A stretch of 64,000 bases of DNA from Tritrichomonas musculus (GCA_039105265.1 JAPFFF010000030.1:1116001-1180000), one strand, 5' to 3'. Counted from the stretch's first letter, positions 18,949 to 29,769 are shown. Notes: generated from the sequence alone by a model not told the origin. Program-made: numbers and translations.

Positions 18949-21931
18949 ATGGCAATTGGATCTTTTTGTTATAAAATATATGATGACCATTTGATGATAT
19001 TACAACCAAAATCCCTTGAAATAAAAGGTGTTCAAAAAGGATTTGTTCAGTATTTACAAATTACTCAATCAATTCTAAGTGATCAAAACCTTGATGAAGT
19101 TTCATACATTTTCCCTACTGACAATAACTTATGCGTGTACAATATGAAATTTAAAATTGGTGATGAAATTATCACAGCCAATATAAAAGATAAATCTGAA
19201 TCCCAAAAAATATTTCATGAATCTAAAAAAACTGGTTTAACAGCTGCTGTCACAGAAGAAATAGCACCAGGATTAACATCAATTAAAATTGGCAATGTGC
19301 CTAAAAATCAGACAGTGTCAATTATTTTTGATTGCGCTATGATGTGTAGTCTCCAAAATTGGACAACTATTTTGTGCAAAATACCACTTCAAGCATCTGA
19401 ACCTGATGGATCAATTATTGATTTATATGACTTACCTTCTTTAAAAATATCTGTTGATATAGACATTTTCCAAATGCAAGAAATTTCAGATGTTTACGCA
19501 AATTGTGAGTCAAATTACAATAAAATAGATAACTTTAAAGGCAATTTAAGGATCAATTCTGGCATTTTTACTGATGAGAATATTTTAATTATGACTAATT
19601 TTACAAATCCTGTAAAAAGTCAAATGGTTCAAGCTTTCAATTCCACAGCAATATCATTTATTCCTGAATTTGAACCAGAAAAAAATGATATGAAAGAATA
19701 TGTTTTTTTAATTGATTGCTCAACATCAATGGTTGGCGAATCAATTCGAAATGCCAAAAAATCGATTCATTTATTTTATTCCAAAATTCCAAATGGAAGC
19801 TATTTCAACATTATTTGCTTTGGCAGCATACAAAAAACTTTTTCCTCATTCAACGAAAAAAGAAGAATCACAAAATGAATTAACGATGAATTTCATTTCA
19901 AACATCAAAGCAAACCTTGGTGGAACAGAGATGCTTTTAATGCTTGATGATCTTTTTCAAGATGAAATAAAAATTGGCTCACAACGTCAAATTTTTATCA
20001 TTACGGATGGAGAAGTATATGAACGATCAAAAGTCATTCAAAAAGTGGATGACAATTGTTCCATGAACCGAATCTTTGCAATTGGTCTTGGGCATGGAGC
20101 TGATGCTGGATTCCTGGATGAAATTGCAGAAATGACAAATGGAAAGTCAGATTTTGTTTTCAATTGTGAAGAGTTGCCCTCAAAAATTGAAGAGCAACTT
20201 GAATTGTCATTGAGCAATGCAGCAACCGATGTTGAAATTAATATTGAAGGCAACGACTCATTTCAAGTTGCACCTTATCCACTTCCACCTCTTCTTCCGC
20301 ATGTTGTCACGCATATATTTATTAGCTCGAGCTTGCCAATTGGAGATGCGATGCTTTCATTTACGCCGAATAAAACAGAAGTCGACAATGTGATATCGAC
20401 GAAGTGTGAATGGTCAGATAAGAAAGAACAGAAGTCTCCTATCTTTGCTCTCTTTGCCCAAAAGCAACTTAAAAAAATCTCCCAAGATCAGCAAAAATCA
20501 ATTGAGCTTTCTCTCTCAAGTGGAGTTCTTTGCAAATACACATCATACATCGCCGTGTCTGAAAATTGCTACAATAGCAGAAAAGATACTGCACGTTTTT
20601 ATGATAGTCCTTGTGATTTGATGGATGATGGATTTTCATCAGATCCTCATGATGAACTTTCAGATCCAATTGATCCATTTGCTCCACAATATTGGAAAGA
20701 TTGCCATCCTCCATTTAGCTGCTCTCATTGTGATTCATTTTCATCTGCTGCTCCACCTCCATCGAGCTTTAATCCATTCGGTTCTCCTTCAGCAACAGCG
20801 ATACCTGAACCTCCAATAGAAAATAAACTATATTATGAAAATAAAAGCCATCCAGGAGATGACTTGTTGGTTCTTTCTCCTGATTCGAAAGAGTCTACTT
20901 CACATGCATCACGTGATCCATTTTCATCTGCTGCTCCACCTCCATCGAGCTTTAATCCATTCGGTTCTCCTTCAGCAACAGCGATACCTGAACCTCCAAT
21001 AGAGAATAAACTATATTATGAAAATAAAAGCCATCCAGGAGATGACTTGTTGGTTCTTTCTCCTGATTCTAAAGAGTCTACTTCACATGCATCACGTGAT
21101 CCATTTTCATCCGCTGCTCCACCTCCATCGAGCTTTAATCCATTTTCTTCTCCTTCAGCAACAGCGATACCTGAACCTCCAATAGAGAATAAACTATATT
21201 ATGAAAATAAAAGCCATCCAGGAGATGACTTGTTGGTTCTTTCTCCTGATTCTAAAGAGTCTACTTCACATGCATCACGTGATCCATTTTCATCTGCTGC
21301 TCCACCTGCACCGAGCTTTAATCCATTTTCTTCATCTTCTTCTTCGATGCTTAATGCAATGTCACAATTCCAATCATCTTGTTCATTCAGCAGCGGTTTT
21401 ACGAATACAACTACATTGAAAACCTCTCCTGCTTCTTATTCACATGCTGGTCATTCAGACTTTTGTGGCTTACCAAGTTCACATGAGGATCCATTTTCTA
21501 CAAAAGATCACCTCGAATCCTCGCCAAAAGAAAAAGGCGATGCAATGATGAATGATTTTGGTTCATCACAAACTCAAGATTTAAATGATGACATAGATGA
21601 CCACTCAAATGTTTGGGATAAAAACGCCTCCACTAGTGATGTCATAAGACTCCAAAGTCGAGATGGTTTTTGGGACCTGCCAACTTCATTTGTATCAAAG
21701 AGCTTTGGTGGAAGTTTGCCAAATATTGAGGTTGACTTGTCACACTCACCTATTATCAAAAAACGAGTTATGTCATCAATCTTTGCCTTGGGTTTCCTTG
21801 AGAAATTCCAGAAAACAAATCTGAATAAATGGAAACACGCAAAAGAAAAATGTTTCAAATGGCTGAAAAGAATTAATTCTTCTGTTGATTGGGATAAGAT
21901 TATTCAGAGCTGTTTAACTAAAATATTTTAA
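18949..21931 (+). CDS. VIT-VWA protein with DPF/NPF repeat tail (frame change inside)
   Basis: Two overlapping frames (18949-19878 and 19712-21931) encode one protein of the inter-alpha-trypsin-inhibitor/VWA5 type. Residues 1-150 are a VIT domain. A VWA domain begins with the MIDAS motif DCSTSM near 19718 and continues in the second frame with LGGTEM and FIITDGEV. Judged against the VWA fold, the frame changes near 19828, one base off, between FGS and YKKLF. This is a single lesion, an assembly error, or a real frameshift. The tail (20640-21500) has 61-residue repeats with four NPF and five DPF motifs, signals known to bind EH domains and AP-2 ears. It ends in a helical region (FLEKFQKTNLNKWKHAKEKC). 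There is no signal peptide, so it is probably cytosolic and endocytosis-linked. Confidence 0.8.
20732..21345 (+). repeat. 183-bp coding tandem repeat, 3 full units plus a partial
   Basis: Units start at 20732, 20915, 21098 and 21281, an exact 183-bp (61-codon) period. Each unit runs from (D)PFSSAAPPP-SSFNPF through PEPPIENKLYYENKS to DLLVLSPDSKESTSHA. Copies are nearly identical, so the expansion is recent. Confidence 0.95.
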
Positions 21932-22063
21932 AAAAAATTATATTGGATTCTCTAAATAATTATTTTTTTATTTTAGAAATTTCAATTGAATTTTGAGAGA
22001 AAAACTTTATAAACTTTTTGATATAAATAAAAATTTTCCTCACCAAGGGAAAGCAGTAAATCA

Positions 22064-24376
22064 ATGAAAAGAAGCAACGACTACCTAATTGATTTAAGCG
22101 ATTATGAAATTGTCCGAAATATTACCCGAGGAGGTTTTGGAGATATTAATTTGATACGAAACAAAAAAACAGGCAAAGAACTTGTAGCCAAAACAAATCT
22201 TATTAAAAACAAAACACAAAACAAACTTTTTATATCACGCGAAGTTCGCATTTTGATTCAAATTCAACACACTACCATTATTCAATTTCGAGGGTTTTCC
22301 TATATTGACTTCCATGGCGACAAAAACATAACAATACTAATGGATTATATGAAAGAAGGATCCCTAGCAAGTTTAATAGAAAAAGAAATCAAAAGCATTT
22401 GTCCAATAAAATATGATAATACGAAACGCCAAATCATCCTTGTGGGCATTGCCAGAGGCATGATGCTCCTACATAGCAAACACATTATCCACCGCGATCT
22501 TAAGCCAGAGAACATTCTCCTTGATTCCGATTTCCGCCCGCGCATTACAGATTTTGGCCTGTCAAAATTTTTTGACCCCAGCCACTCCATGAGCCAGTCG
22601 ATGTCAGATTCTGGCACAGCGAGATACATGGCGCCAGAAGTGATCAGCAGTGACCACTTCAACACGAAGGCAGACGTTTACGCGTTTGGAATTCTGATGT
22701 ACGAAGTGATTGGCGGGAAGCGCGCGTACGACGGCCTCCTCCACGGCAAGAAGAAACTGACTTTGTACCAGCTGAAGCAGAAAGTTGAACAAGAAAAACT
22801 GCGTCCAGAGATTGACTTTCCGATTAAGAAAGGCCTGCGGCGAATGATTGAAAAGTGCTGGTCAGAGGATCCAAAAGAACGGCCAACATTTGAGGAACTA
22901 TTCAAAAAGTTGAGTCTTTCCAACGAAGACCACTTCCTCGAATTTGAAGGGAACTATGAAGAACCGAAAATCGTTTCAGACGACGAAGACGAAGACGAAG
23001 ATGAAGAAGACGAGTCAGGCGTGAGCATGAAGTACTGCCTCGAAGGCGTTGACACAGGCGAGCTGCTCGACTACGTTGACGAAATCAAAGAGGAAACAAA
23101 AACAGCAGCCAGAGAGAACGAAGAACTCAGACAGCAAATAGAGAAAATGGAGCAGACAATCAGAGAACAGGCAGACGTGATTTCTTCTCTGAGAACAGAA
23201 ATCTCGAACGTGAAGAAGGAGAAAGACGACCAGATATCAGACCTTGTGAGAAAAACTGATGAAGATGGCAATCAAATAGAATCAATGGACAGTATCATCA
23301 GGGAACAGGCAGCGAAGATTTCGTCACTTGAAGCGAGACTTGGTGAAGTGTCTAGTGGAGATGTAGCAGTTTCGAGTTCTCGATTTGAAGCGATTGGCGA
23401 TGCAGTGAAGAGTCACACGTCGCAGATTTTGTCTCTTCAGCAAAGCTTTGGCAGATTTTTCTCAGTTGAAATGAGCAAGGAAGGACCAGGAATTCTTGCG
23501 CAGCTGAAGGACAAACAGAAAACTCCCTTCGACAGACTCTTCATCGCATCTCAGTCATCAGCTGACATCTACAGCCTCCTTCTTCCTCACACTGATGATA
23601 GCTTTGGTACAACCAAAAAAGGAGATTTCTTCATTGAATTTGAACTTGAGGCAGCAGTCACGATCAGTGGCATCAAAATATTCACAGCTAAAAAATATTT
23701 TCCTAAGTCATTTGACATTTCAGTCGAAGGCGAAACAGTGAAATCAGTTAGAGAAGCGAGAGAACTGAATGGCGAATGCAAAGACATGACAGTCAGCTTT
23801 GCACCAATTCGAGGCAGAAAAGTTCGCTTCACACAGACAGGACCGAACTGGGACCAAGGCAACAATACTCTACACATCAAAGGAATTGAACTTTTATCAA
23901 CAGACTCGAAGTATTCAAGAGGAGTCTTTGCGACACTTGTTAGTGAGAGTGAAAACGAAGACCCGCACAAGTGTCCAGTCATCATTTCTGCTCCATGTTT
24001 TGACCTCAACAGTTTCCACTCAATCAATGCAAAATATAATATTTGCACTTATGCTTATGAAAATTTGTGGTTTCAAGTTGAGCTGACACGAGGAACAGCT
24101 GTTCTTAACGGCTTTAGACTCAAGAGGTGTGATGACAAGCTGAGGAGCTACAAAGTGATTTGCACAGATGACTCGAGTAAGCCAGAATCGTCATGGACAA
24201 CGCTGATCGAAATTAACGAGGAAACAGAAAACGAACATGAACGACTTGACATCTATGAATTTCCACACCCAAGTCCGCCAACCAGATTTGTGAGACTCGT
24301 TCAAACAAGCAAAAACTGGAGTGATTATTTAAATCTAAAATTTTTCCATTTTGATCTTTTTGGAAGCTACTTCTAA
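22064..24376 (+). CDS. Protein kinase with coiled coil and two F5/8C-like domains
   Basis: The protein is 770 aa. The kinase domain covers about 14-285: glycine-rich RGGFGD (22-27), ATP lysine K43 in VAKT, HRDLKPEN with D145, DFG with D163, and GTARYMAPE. An acidic linker (DDEDEDEDEEDE, about 305-320) and a coiled coil (about 340-430, RENEELRQQIEKMEQ) follow. Two discoidin/F5/8C-like sandwiches come next (about 500-630, ending IKGIELLS, and 640-770, ending FFHFDLFGSYF). This is the same C-terminal module as in the BTB-type gene at 14748. No membrane segment was seen. From about 22440 onward the gene is clearly richer in GC than its first 370 bases. It is convergent with the BspA-like gene, 118 bp apart. 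Confidence 0.9.
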   Translation: MKRSNDYLIDLSDYEIVRNITRGGFGDINLIRNKKTGKELVAKTNLIKNKTQNKLFISREVRILIQIQHTTIIQFRGFSYIDFHGDKNITILMDYMKEGSLASLIEKEIKSICPIKYDNTKRQIILVGIARGMMLLHSKHIIHRDLKPENILLDSDFRPRITDFGLSKFFDPSHSMSQSMSDSGTARYMAPEVISSDHFNTKADVYAFGILMYEVIGGKRAYDGLLHGKKKLTLYQLKQKVEQEKLRPEIDFPIKKGLRRMIEKCWSEDPKERPTFEELFKKLSLSNEDHFLEFEGNYEEPKIVSDDEDEDEDEEDESGVSMKYCLEGVDTGELLDYVDEIKEETKTAARENEELRQQIEKMEQTIREQADVISSLRTEISNVKKEKDDQISDLVRKTDEDGNQIESMDSIIREQAAKISSLEARLGEVSSGDVAVSSSRFEAIGDAVKSHTSQILSLQQSFGRFFSVEMSKEGPGILAQLKDKQKTPFDRLFIASQSSADIYSLLLPHTDDSFGTTKKGDFFIEFELEAAVTISGIKIFTAKKYFPKSFDISVEGETVKSVREARELNGECKDMTVSFAPIRGRKVRFTQTGPNWDQGNNTLHIKGIELLSTDSKYSRGVFATLVSESENEDPHKCPVIISAPCFDLNSFHSINAKYNICTYAYENLWFQVELTRGTAVLNGFRLKRCDDKLRSYKVICTDDSSKPESSWTTLIEINEETENEHERLDIYEFPHPSPPTRFVRLVQTSKNWSDYLNLKFFHFDLFGSYF

Positions 24377-24494
24377 CATAATAATGGCAATAATTTGATT
24401 TAACTACAAAAACATTTAAATATTCAAACATCAAGCATAATCCATTACACGTGAATAAATAAAGAAAATAAAAAATGAATTAATAAATAACTTT

Positions 24495-26390
24495 TTATAC
24501 TTTTTTCACTTGCACTTTTGAGCCAACGCCAAGGTAAAGTTTGATTATGTTGATTTTCAAAGGCGACGTGTATTCAATTTCTGACAACGATGAACAACCC
24601 TTGAAAACAGCAGGCCCAAATGTGACACTTCCATATAAAATTGATATTTTCTCCAACGAAGAGCAGTCAGCGAAAGCCAAAAGTCCAATTGTTGTAACCG
24701 AAGAAGGGACAGAAACTTCCTTTAACGACGAGCACTTTCTAAATGCTTCCTTAGCAATAGAAGTGACAGACGAAGGAATTGAGAGCTGAGTGAGAGAAGT
24801 GCATCCACTGAACGAATTATCGCTAATTTTTGTCACAGAAGAAGGAATTGAAACGCTAGACAATGAAGAGCATTCACTAAAAGCGCCATCTTCGATTGAA
24901 GTGACAGATGAAGGTAATTCAATTTCTTTCAATGAGGTGCACTTTTTGAATGCTTCTTTTGCAATTGAATTTAAAGATGAAGGAATTTCCACTTTTTCAA
25001 GGGCAGTGCATTCACAAAAAGTTGAAGCAGCAATCATTTTTACTGAAGAAGGAATGTTCATGCTAACTAGTGAGTTGCATTCACTAAAGGCGCCTTCTTG
25101 TATCGTAACAACGGAGGAAGGAATTTCAATTTCTTTCAATGAGATGCACTTTTTGAATGCTTCTTTTGAAATGAATGTAACGGAAGAAGGAATTGTCACT
25201 TTTTCAAGTGATGTGCATTCATTGAATGTACTCTCAGATATCTTAATAATTGACGTTGGAATGTCAATCTCAGCGAGCTTCTTGCAGCCTTTAAAGACAC
25301 AATTTTCAATTGAAATTACAGACGATGGAATTTTCACTTTCTCAAGTGAAACACAGTTTGACAAGGCGTAACTTTTGATTGAAATAACTGACGTTGGAAT
25401 CGTTATTTCATTCAATTCTTTACATCCACAGAAAGAGTTCGATCCAATCAACGTAACCGACGTTGGAATATCAACTCGATTCAAGCCTGCATTTTCAAAC
25501 GAATGCTCATCAATCTCCGTCACAGATTCCGGAATTTCAACTTCATGAAGAGAAAAGCAATCTTTGAAGCAACCTTTTGGAATAGAAGTGATTGAAGAAG
25601 GAAGTTTTACTTTCGAAAGTGACTCACAACAATCGAAAGCATGGCTGCCAATTGAAGTTGCTGACTCTGGGATTTCAATTTCTTTCAATGTTTTACAGCC
25701 ACAAAAAGCGTTCATTCCAATTGTATTCAAATTTTTTGAAAGGACAACTTTTTCAATAGCAGCGCATCCATTGAATGATCCATCTGAAATCGTCTTCACT
25801 GCGTCAGGAATCGTGATTGATTGGATCGATTTGCACTCGTTGAATGCGTTGCTTTCTATGGTTGTCAATGATGATGGTGACTCGAATATTACTTCTGTCA
25901 ATGAGAAACACTTGTCAAAGGCAGAAACATCTATTTTCGTAACTGATGACGATATTTGAACACGCGTAAGCGAGCTGCATGACGAAAATGAATGACTTGA
26001 AATTAATGTCACTGTAGAATCAATTATAACTGTGTCGATTTTATCATTGCGCTGGAATTTATTATCTGTTTCGGGAATATTCGATATTGTAATAATAATT
26101 TTTATCTTTGGAACGTCTTTGCTCTTGAGATTTGAAATAATTCGTAATATTGAATCAAATTCTTTTGATGGATAACCAATTTCAATTGATATATCTTCAT
26201 ATAAGTTTAAAATTTCACTAATACATTTTGATGTGAGTGTGAAATTGCTGTACAACAAAACAGTTGATGAAGATTTTATATATAAAGACTTCTGATCGCA
26301 TGAATTTTTAAAAAAGTTTTGTGAATCTTCTGGAAGGAGAGAAAAACCTTGAACATGATAAAAATTGATTGAAGTATCTTCAGATGACAT
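24495..26390 (-). CDS. BspA-like leucine-rich-repeat protein
   Basis: The protein is 631 aa. Residues 1-130 are a non-repeat N-terminal cap (NFYHVQGFSLLPEDSQNFF; SNFTLTSKCISEILNLY) common to cytosolic trichomonad BspA-like proteins. About 20 repeats of the 23-residue LRR_5/TpLRR type follow (IPSSVTSIxxxAFxxCSSLxxV). The repeats are well diverged from each other, in contrast to the homogenised array at 6157, so this is an older array under selection. No signal peptide or transmembrane segment is visible. The family is linked to adhesion and immune recognition in Trichomonas, but this copy has no visible route to the surface. An Inr-like TCATT lies 6 bp before the ATG. Confidence 0.9.
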   Translation of the reverse strand: MSSEDTSINFYHVQGFSLLPEDSQNFFKNSCDQKSLYIKSSSTVLLYSNFTLTSKCISEILNLYEDISIEIGYPSKEFDSILRIISNLKSKDVPKIKIIITISNIPETDNKFQRNDKIDTVIIDSTVTLISSHSFSSCSSLTRVQISSSVTKIDVSAFDKCFSLTEVIFESPSSLTTIESNAFNECKSIQSITIPDAVKTISDGSFNGCAAIEKVVLSKNLNTIGMNAFCGCKTLKEIEIPESATSIGSHAFDCCESLSKVKLPSSITSIPKGCFKDCFSLHEVEIPESVTEIDEHSFENAGLNRVDIPTSVTLIGSNSFCGCKELNEITIPTSVISIKSYALSNCVSLEKVKIPSSVISIENCVFKGCKKLAEIDIPTSIIKISESTFNECTSLEKVTIPSSVTFISKEAFKKCISLKEIEIPSSVVTIQEGAFSECNSLVSMNIPSSVKMIAASTFCECTALEKVEIPSSLNSIAKEAFKKCTSLKEIELPSSVTSIEDGAFSECSSLSSVSIPSSVTKISDNSFSGCTSLTQLSIPSSVTSIAKEAFRKCSSLKEVSVPSSVTTIGLLAFADCSSLEKISILYGSVTFGPAVFKGCSSLSEIEYTSPLKINIIKLYLGVGSKVQVKKV

Positions 26391-26705
26391 TAAAATAATG
26401 AATTAAAAAAAATTAAACTTTTTGATAAAAAGCAAATAAGTAACAAAAAATAGATTAAATTGATTTTCTAAGCTTAAATAATATAATTTTATAAAATTTG
26501 GAGCCCAAATCATTTGAACTCGTGTTTTTTTTGTTTATAAAATCAAAAAAAAAATATTGGAATCTAATCATAATAATTTTCATAATATCATCAATTGCAA
26601 AAATAAAACATAAATCATCGTATTTAAAAAACTTTTGAAATTAATTTTAAAATAATAATAATAATAAATATTATAATTAATTGTTTATTATCAGATCAAA
26701 CTGAT
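26391..26705. other. Short intergenic region, 315 bp
   Basis: It carries the Inr-like TCATT (minus strand, 26397-26401) of the BspA-like gene, and otherwise AT-rich sequence with a short ATA run near 26650. No gene is seen. Confidence 0.6.
26397..26401 (-). promoter_or_regulatory. Inr-like initiator of the BspA-like gene
   Basis: The minus strand reads TCATT 6 bp before the ATG at 26390, within the usual distance for the trichomonad initiator. Confidence 0.5.
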
Positions 26706-27674
26706 TTAAAGCTTTAAATCCTTAGTAGCTTCAGTAATATAGGCATTTAATTGATTTTTATCAACTCCGGGTTGGTTGAAAAACTCATCTCTTTTGTTCA
26801 TGAATACTTTCACAATTTCGATAAATGAAGGACGGTTCGCGGGATCTCCACTCCAACAGCGACATAAAAGCTCAGAAAAAATAGGTGAAATTAATTTTTC
26901 GTTGATGGTAGGACGAACACCTTGTTCAACCATGCGATATATTTTAAAAGGTGTTAAAGATTTTTCTTCACTATATGCGCATTGCCCTGATAATATTTCG
27001 TATAATGTAATTGCAAATGAGTAAACATCAACTTTGTTTGATGTTCGCGAAATACTATCATTAAACATTTCAGGAGCCATGTAAATAGGTGTACCCACCA
27101 TCGTTTCTGAGTTAACAAAATCTTCTGTCCCTTCAACGAAATATTTTGCAAATGAAAAATCAGTAATTTTGGGATGATAATCACTATCAAGCAATATATT
27201 ACCCGGTTTAAGGTCTCTGTGAATAATATTGTTTTGATGTGCAAATGCCATTCCAGCAGCAGTACCAAAAATAACGAGTGCTTTCTTTGTATCAAAAGAA
27301 AGTGGAGAACCTGTACGTACAAATTTGTCAAAAACGGTACCATTTGACATGTAAGGAGAAATAATCGAATATTCTTTTTGATCAAACATTGGAAGCGAAT
27401 ATCCTATAATTGGTAATATTGCGGGATGCTTTAATGAAGACTGCGTTTCTATTTCAAACAAGAACATTTTTAGTTCGCTTGTGCTATGAATTCTATCAGC
27501 ATCAGCAACCTTGATTGCACAGTCGAATTGTTTATCATCATGATGCAATGGAATTGATGCGTGATACACTCTTCCGAAAGTACCACAACTAATTTCTGAA
27601 TTCTTATCGAAATCTATATTATAGCTTGTGAGGTCAACAAGTAAATTGCTTATTGCTCCAATTCTTTGGCACAT
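26706..27674 (-). CDS. Protein kinase with DFS instead of DFG
   Basis: The protein is 322 aa, almost only a kinase domain (about 20-300). The glycine loop is SCGTFG (29-34), with Ser in place of the first Gly. The ATP lysine is K55 (CAIK). The catalytic loop HRDLKPGNILLD is intact, and so is GTPIYMAPEMF. The magnesium-binding DFG motif reads DFS, so the aspartate is kept and the glycine replaced. DFS is tolerated in some active kinases, so activity is plausible. It belongs to the trichomonad TKL-like expansion. No other domain or membrane segment is present. Confidence 0.9.
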   Translation of the reverse strand: MCQRIGAISNLLVDLTSYNIDFDKNSEISCGTFGRVYHASIPLHHDDKQFDCAIKVADADRIHSTSELKMFLFEIETQSSLKHPAILPIIGYSLPMFDQKEYSIISPYMSNGTVFDKFVRTGSPLSFDTKKALVIFGTAAGMAFAHQNNIIHRDLKPGNILLDSDYHPKITDFSFAKYFVEGTEDFVNSETMVGTPIYMAPEMFNDSISRTSNKVDVYSFAITLYEILSGQCAYSEEKSLTPFKIYRMVEQGVRPTINEKLISPIFSELLCRCWSGDPANRPSFIEIVKVFMNKRDEFFNQPGVDKNQLNAYITEATKDLKL

Positions 27675-28013
27675 AATATAATATAACCTACTAACAAAAG
27701 CATTTCTTCAAAGAAACTTTATAATATCTTTTTAAAGTACAATTAATTATTAAATTTTAAAATATATTTATGTTTAATATTATATATATTTAATTAAAAT
27801 ATATTAATTTTAAGATCAATCAATTAATACATATAAATATTTTGAAAATATTTTTTGAACAATTACTATCACAAATTTAAAATATTCTGTTTATGGTCAA
27901 ATATTGACCTTTTGGAGGTTGCGTAAACAATTTCCATCTCCCGAGATTATCAATAGTTTACTGCATATTTTTGGTATATGTATCATTAAATATAATATAT
28001 AAAAAAACTATAA

Positions 28014-28017
<4 letters not shown>

Positions 28018-28046
<29 letters not shown>
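28018..28046. repeat. (TA)n microsatellite
   Basis: An uninterrupted run of about 14 TA units. Confidence 0.9.
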
Positions 28047-28049
<3 letters not shown>

Positions 28050-28309
28050 TTTTGATTTAGTTTTTTGAATAAGATATTTTTTTTATTTCAATCATTAATA
28101 TCTTAGGGAAACAATTATATTCATAACTTTTAATTTCATAATTATTTTAAAATTCTTGTATAAACATTTATTAATATGATAAAAATATTATATTCACAAA
28201 AAAACAATAAATATTTTATCGATTATCATGATATCAGATTTTTAAACTGATAATCGTTTTTGATATCGATTCTCACAATAATAAGCCAACTTTAGGGGGA
28301 ACTTTTTGA

Positions 28310-28400
28310 ATATTGGGTGTTTTGAAGAGGTCCAGAGGCGCGAGCCCATGAAGTAGTGGTAGGTTGTGTGATGGACAAAGGCTACGGTTAACTACTGATT
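28310..28400. ncRNA. GC-rich island, possible structured RNA
   Basis: A roughly 90-base island of near 50% GC sits in DNA of about 20% GC. It contains a small hairpin GGC-GCGA-GCC (28336-28345), a GNRA-type tetraloop. No RNA family could be matched by eye. It could equally be a decayed repeat. Confidence 0.2.
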
Positions 28401-28603
28401 TGACCAAATAAACATGGATATCATCAAAAGCTTTTTCGAATAAACTAATGCCATGACAATGGGGACTGCTTATTATGATCTATGTCTGAAAGAGATTAAT
28501 CAGATATTCAAAAGAATATTTCCTTATATTTTTAATATGAATTAAAACACATATTCTTTACAAATAATATTTTGCGTTTTTAATGATAAATAGCTATTGA
28601 TAA

Positions 28604-29411
28604 ATGCAAAGCATTAAATACTCATTCACATTTCGATGCCTCGTATTTGGCAGCAGAGGGAAAGACAGTATTAGACAAAAGCTTGATTTTGCTTTTTCAC
28701 GATACAAAGATAAAATTTTCGATTTAATCAATCAAAGGATGTTATTTAAAAGACTTCTTCAATTACGTGTTAAGGAAATGCAAAGTAATGCCTATCTTTG
28801 ATATGTTCCACTCTAAAAAGAGTGGCACAAATTGAGATCTAAATAACGCTATAAACCAAGAAAACTTGATAAATCGTTTGAGTATTCATGGAGCTGCAGC
28901 AACCGACAAACATATCTATTGGTTGTATGAAAGATGATTATCCAATTGAATTGTTTCAAATCAAAAAAGTTTTGAATGAATTCTTAGAATAAAATAATTT
29001 TTTTTGGGTGAATTTTTGTAATATATTCTTTAATCTTAGTGATATATAGAATTGCCAAAAGATGTCGTTTTTCAAAAAATACAAAATCTAACAAAAAATT
29101 CGTGTTGTATAATGAAAAAATAAATATAATCAAATTAATAATTTCAAATATTTTATATGCAAAAATTCTTGACGATCAAATAACTTCATTTAAACTTGGA
29201 ATTGTGAAATTCAGTTCATATACGGATGAATAAGATCTTTGTTATTATATAACCTATCATTTTGTAAAAACATAAGGACAAAAAGGCATTAAATTATGAT
29301 GCTAGAACATCTTTGCCCATCAACTTTGAAAATGATTTGAGTTTTTCATTTTCAATTCTAAAACCCGAGATTTTCGGGGGTGATCTTATGATTTATGATA
29401 ATCAAAGAAAA

Positions 29412-29499
<88 letters not shown>

Positions 29500-29635
29500 A
29501 TAAATTCTAACAATAAATATGAAATTTCTTTTGACGGGTATCGAACTGGAAAAGGTGACAAAGGAAAATGGGATGATATCACAACAAAATTTTTAATTTT
29601 CCAGGCTCAATTTTTGGAACAACCGTAGTAAATGG
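28604..29635 (+). pseudogene. Scattered protein-like pieces, family unknown
   Basis: Short frames such as FRCLVFGSRGKDSIRQKLDF (28604-28801), IHGAAATDKHIYWLYE (near 28890), LPINFENDLSFSFSILKPE (near 29310) and KYEISFDGYRTGKGDKGKW (near 29515) look protein-like but are interrupted, the last two by a GAAA/poly-A tract. The family is unknown and a mobile-element origin is possible. It is reported as a relic only. Confidence 0.2.
29404..29497 (+). repeat. (GAAA)n plus poly-A tract
   Basis: About 11 GAAA units run into a homopolymer of more than 40 A. This simple repeat produces false Lys-rich and Phe-rich frames. Confidence 0.95.
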
Positions 29636-29769
29636 TAAGAGGATTTTCGGCATTTCATGCTTCCAAAAACATTTTTTAGAAAAAAATTCATCATCTAATG
29701 GATCTAATATTATGCTCCGTATCGCCGTAAATAACATAAAAAAGCAATTTTAATGGCTTTTTTCAAAAG

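Noticed and set aside
19712-19880. Second independent gene starting at 19712
   Set aside because: The first 39 codons of that frame do not resemble protein families, while the following part continues the VWA fold of the upstream frame.
24541-25959. Plus-strand frames opposite the second BspA-like gene
   Set aside because: Shadow frames of the minus-strand repeats; the minus-strand protein has a proper cap and promoter word.
28018-28046. TA run as a replication origin
   Set aside because: A plain microsatellite with no supporting feature.
29313-29628. Lys-rich and Phe-rich frames at the GAAA/poly-A tract
   Set aside because: Produced by the simple repeat on both strands.
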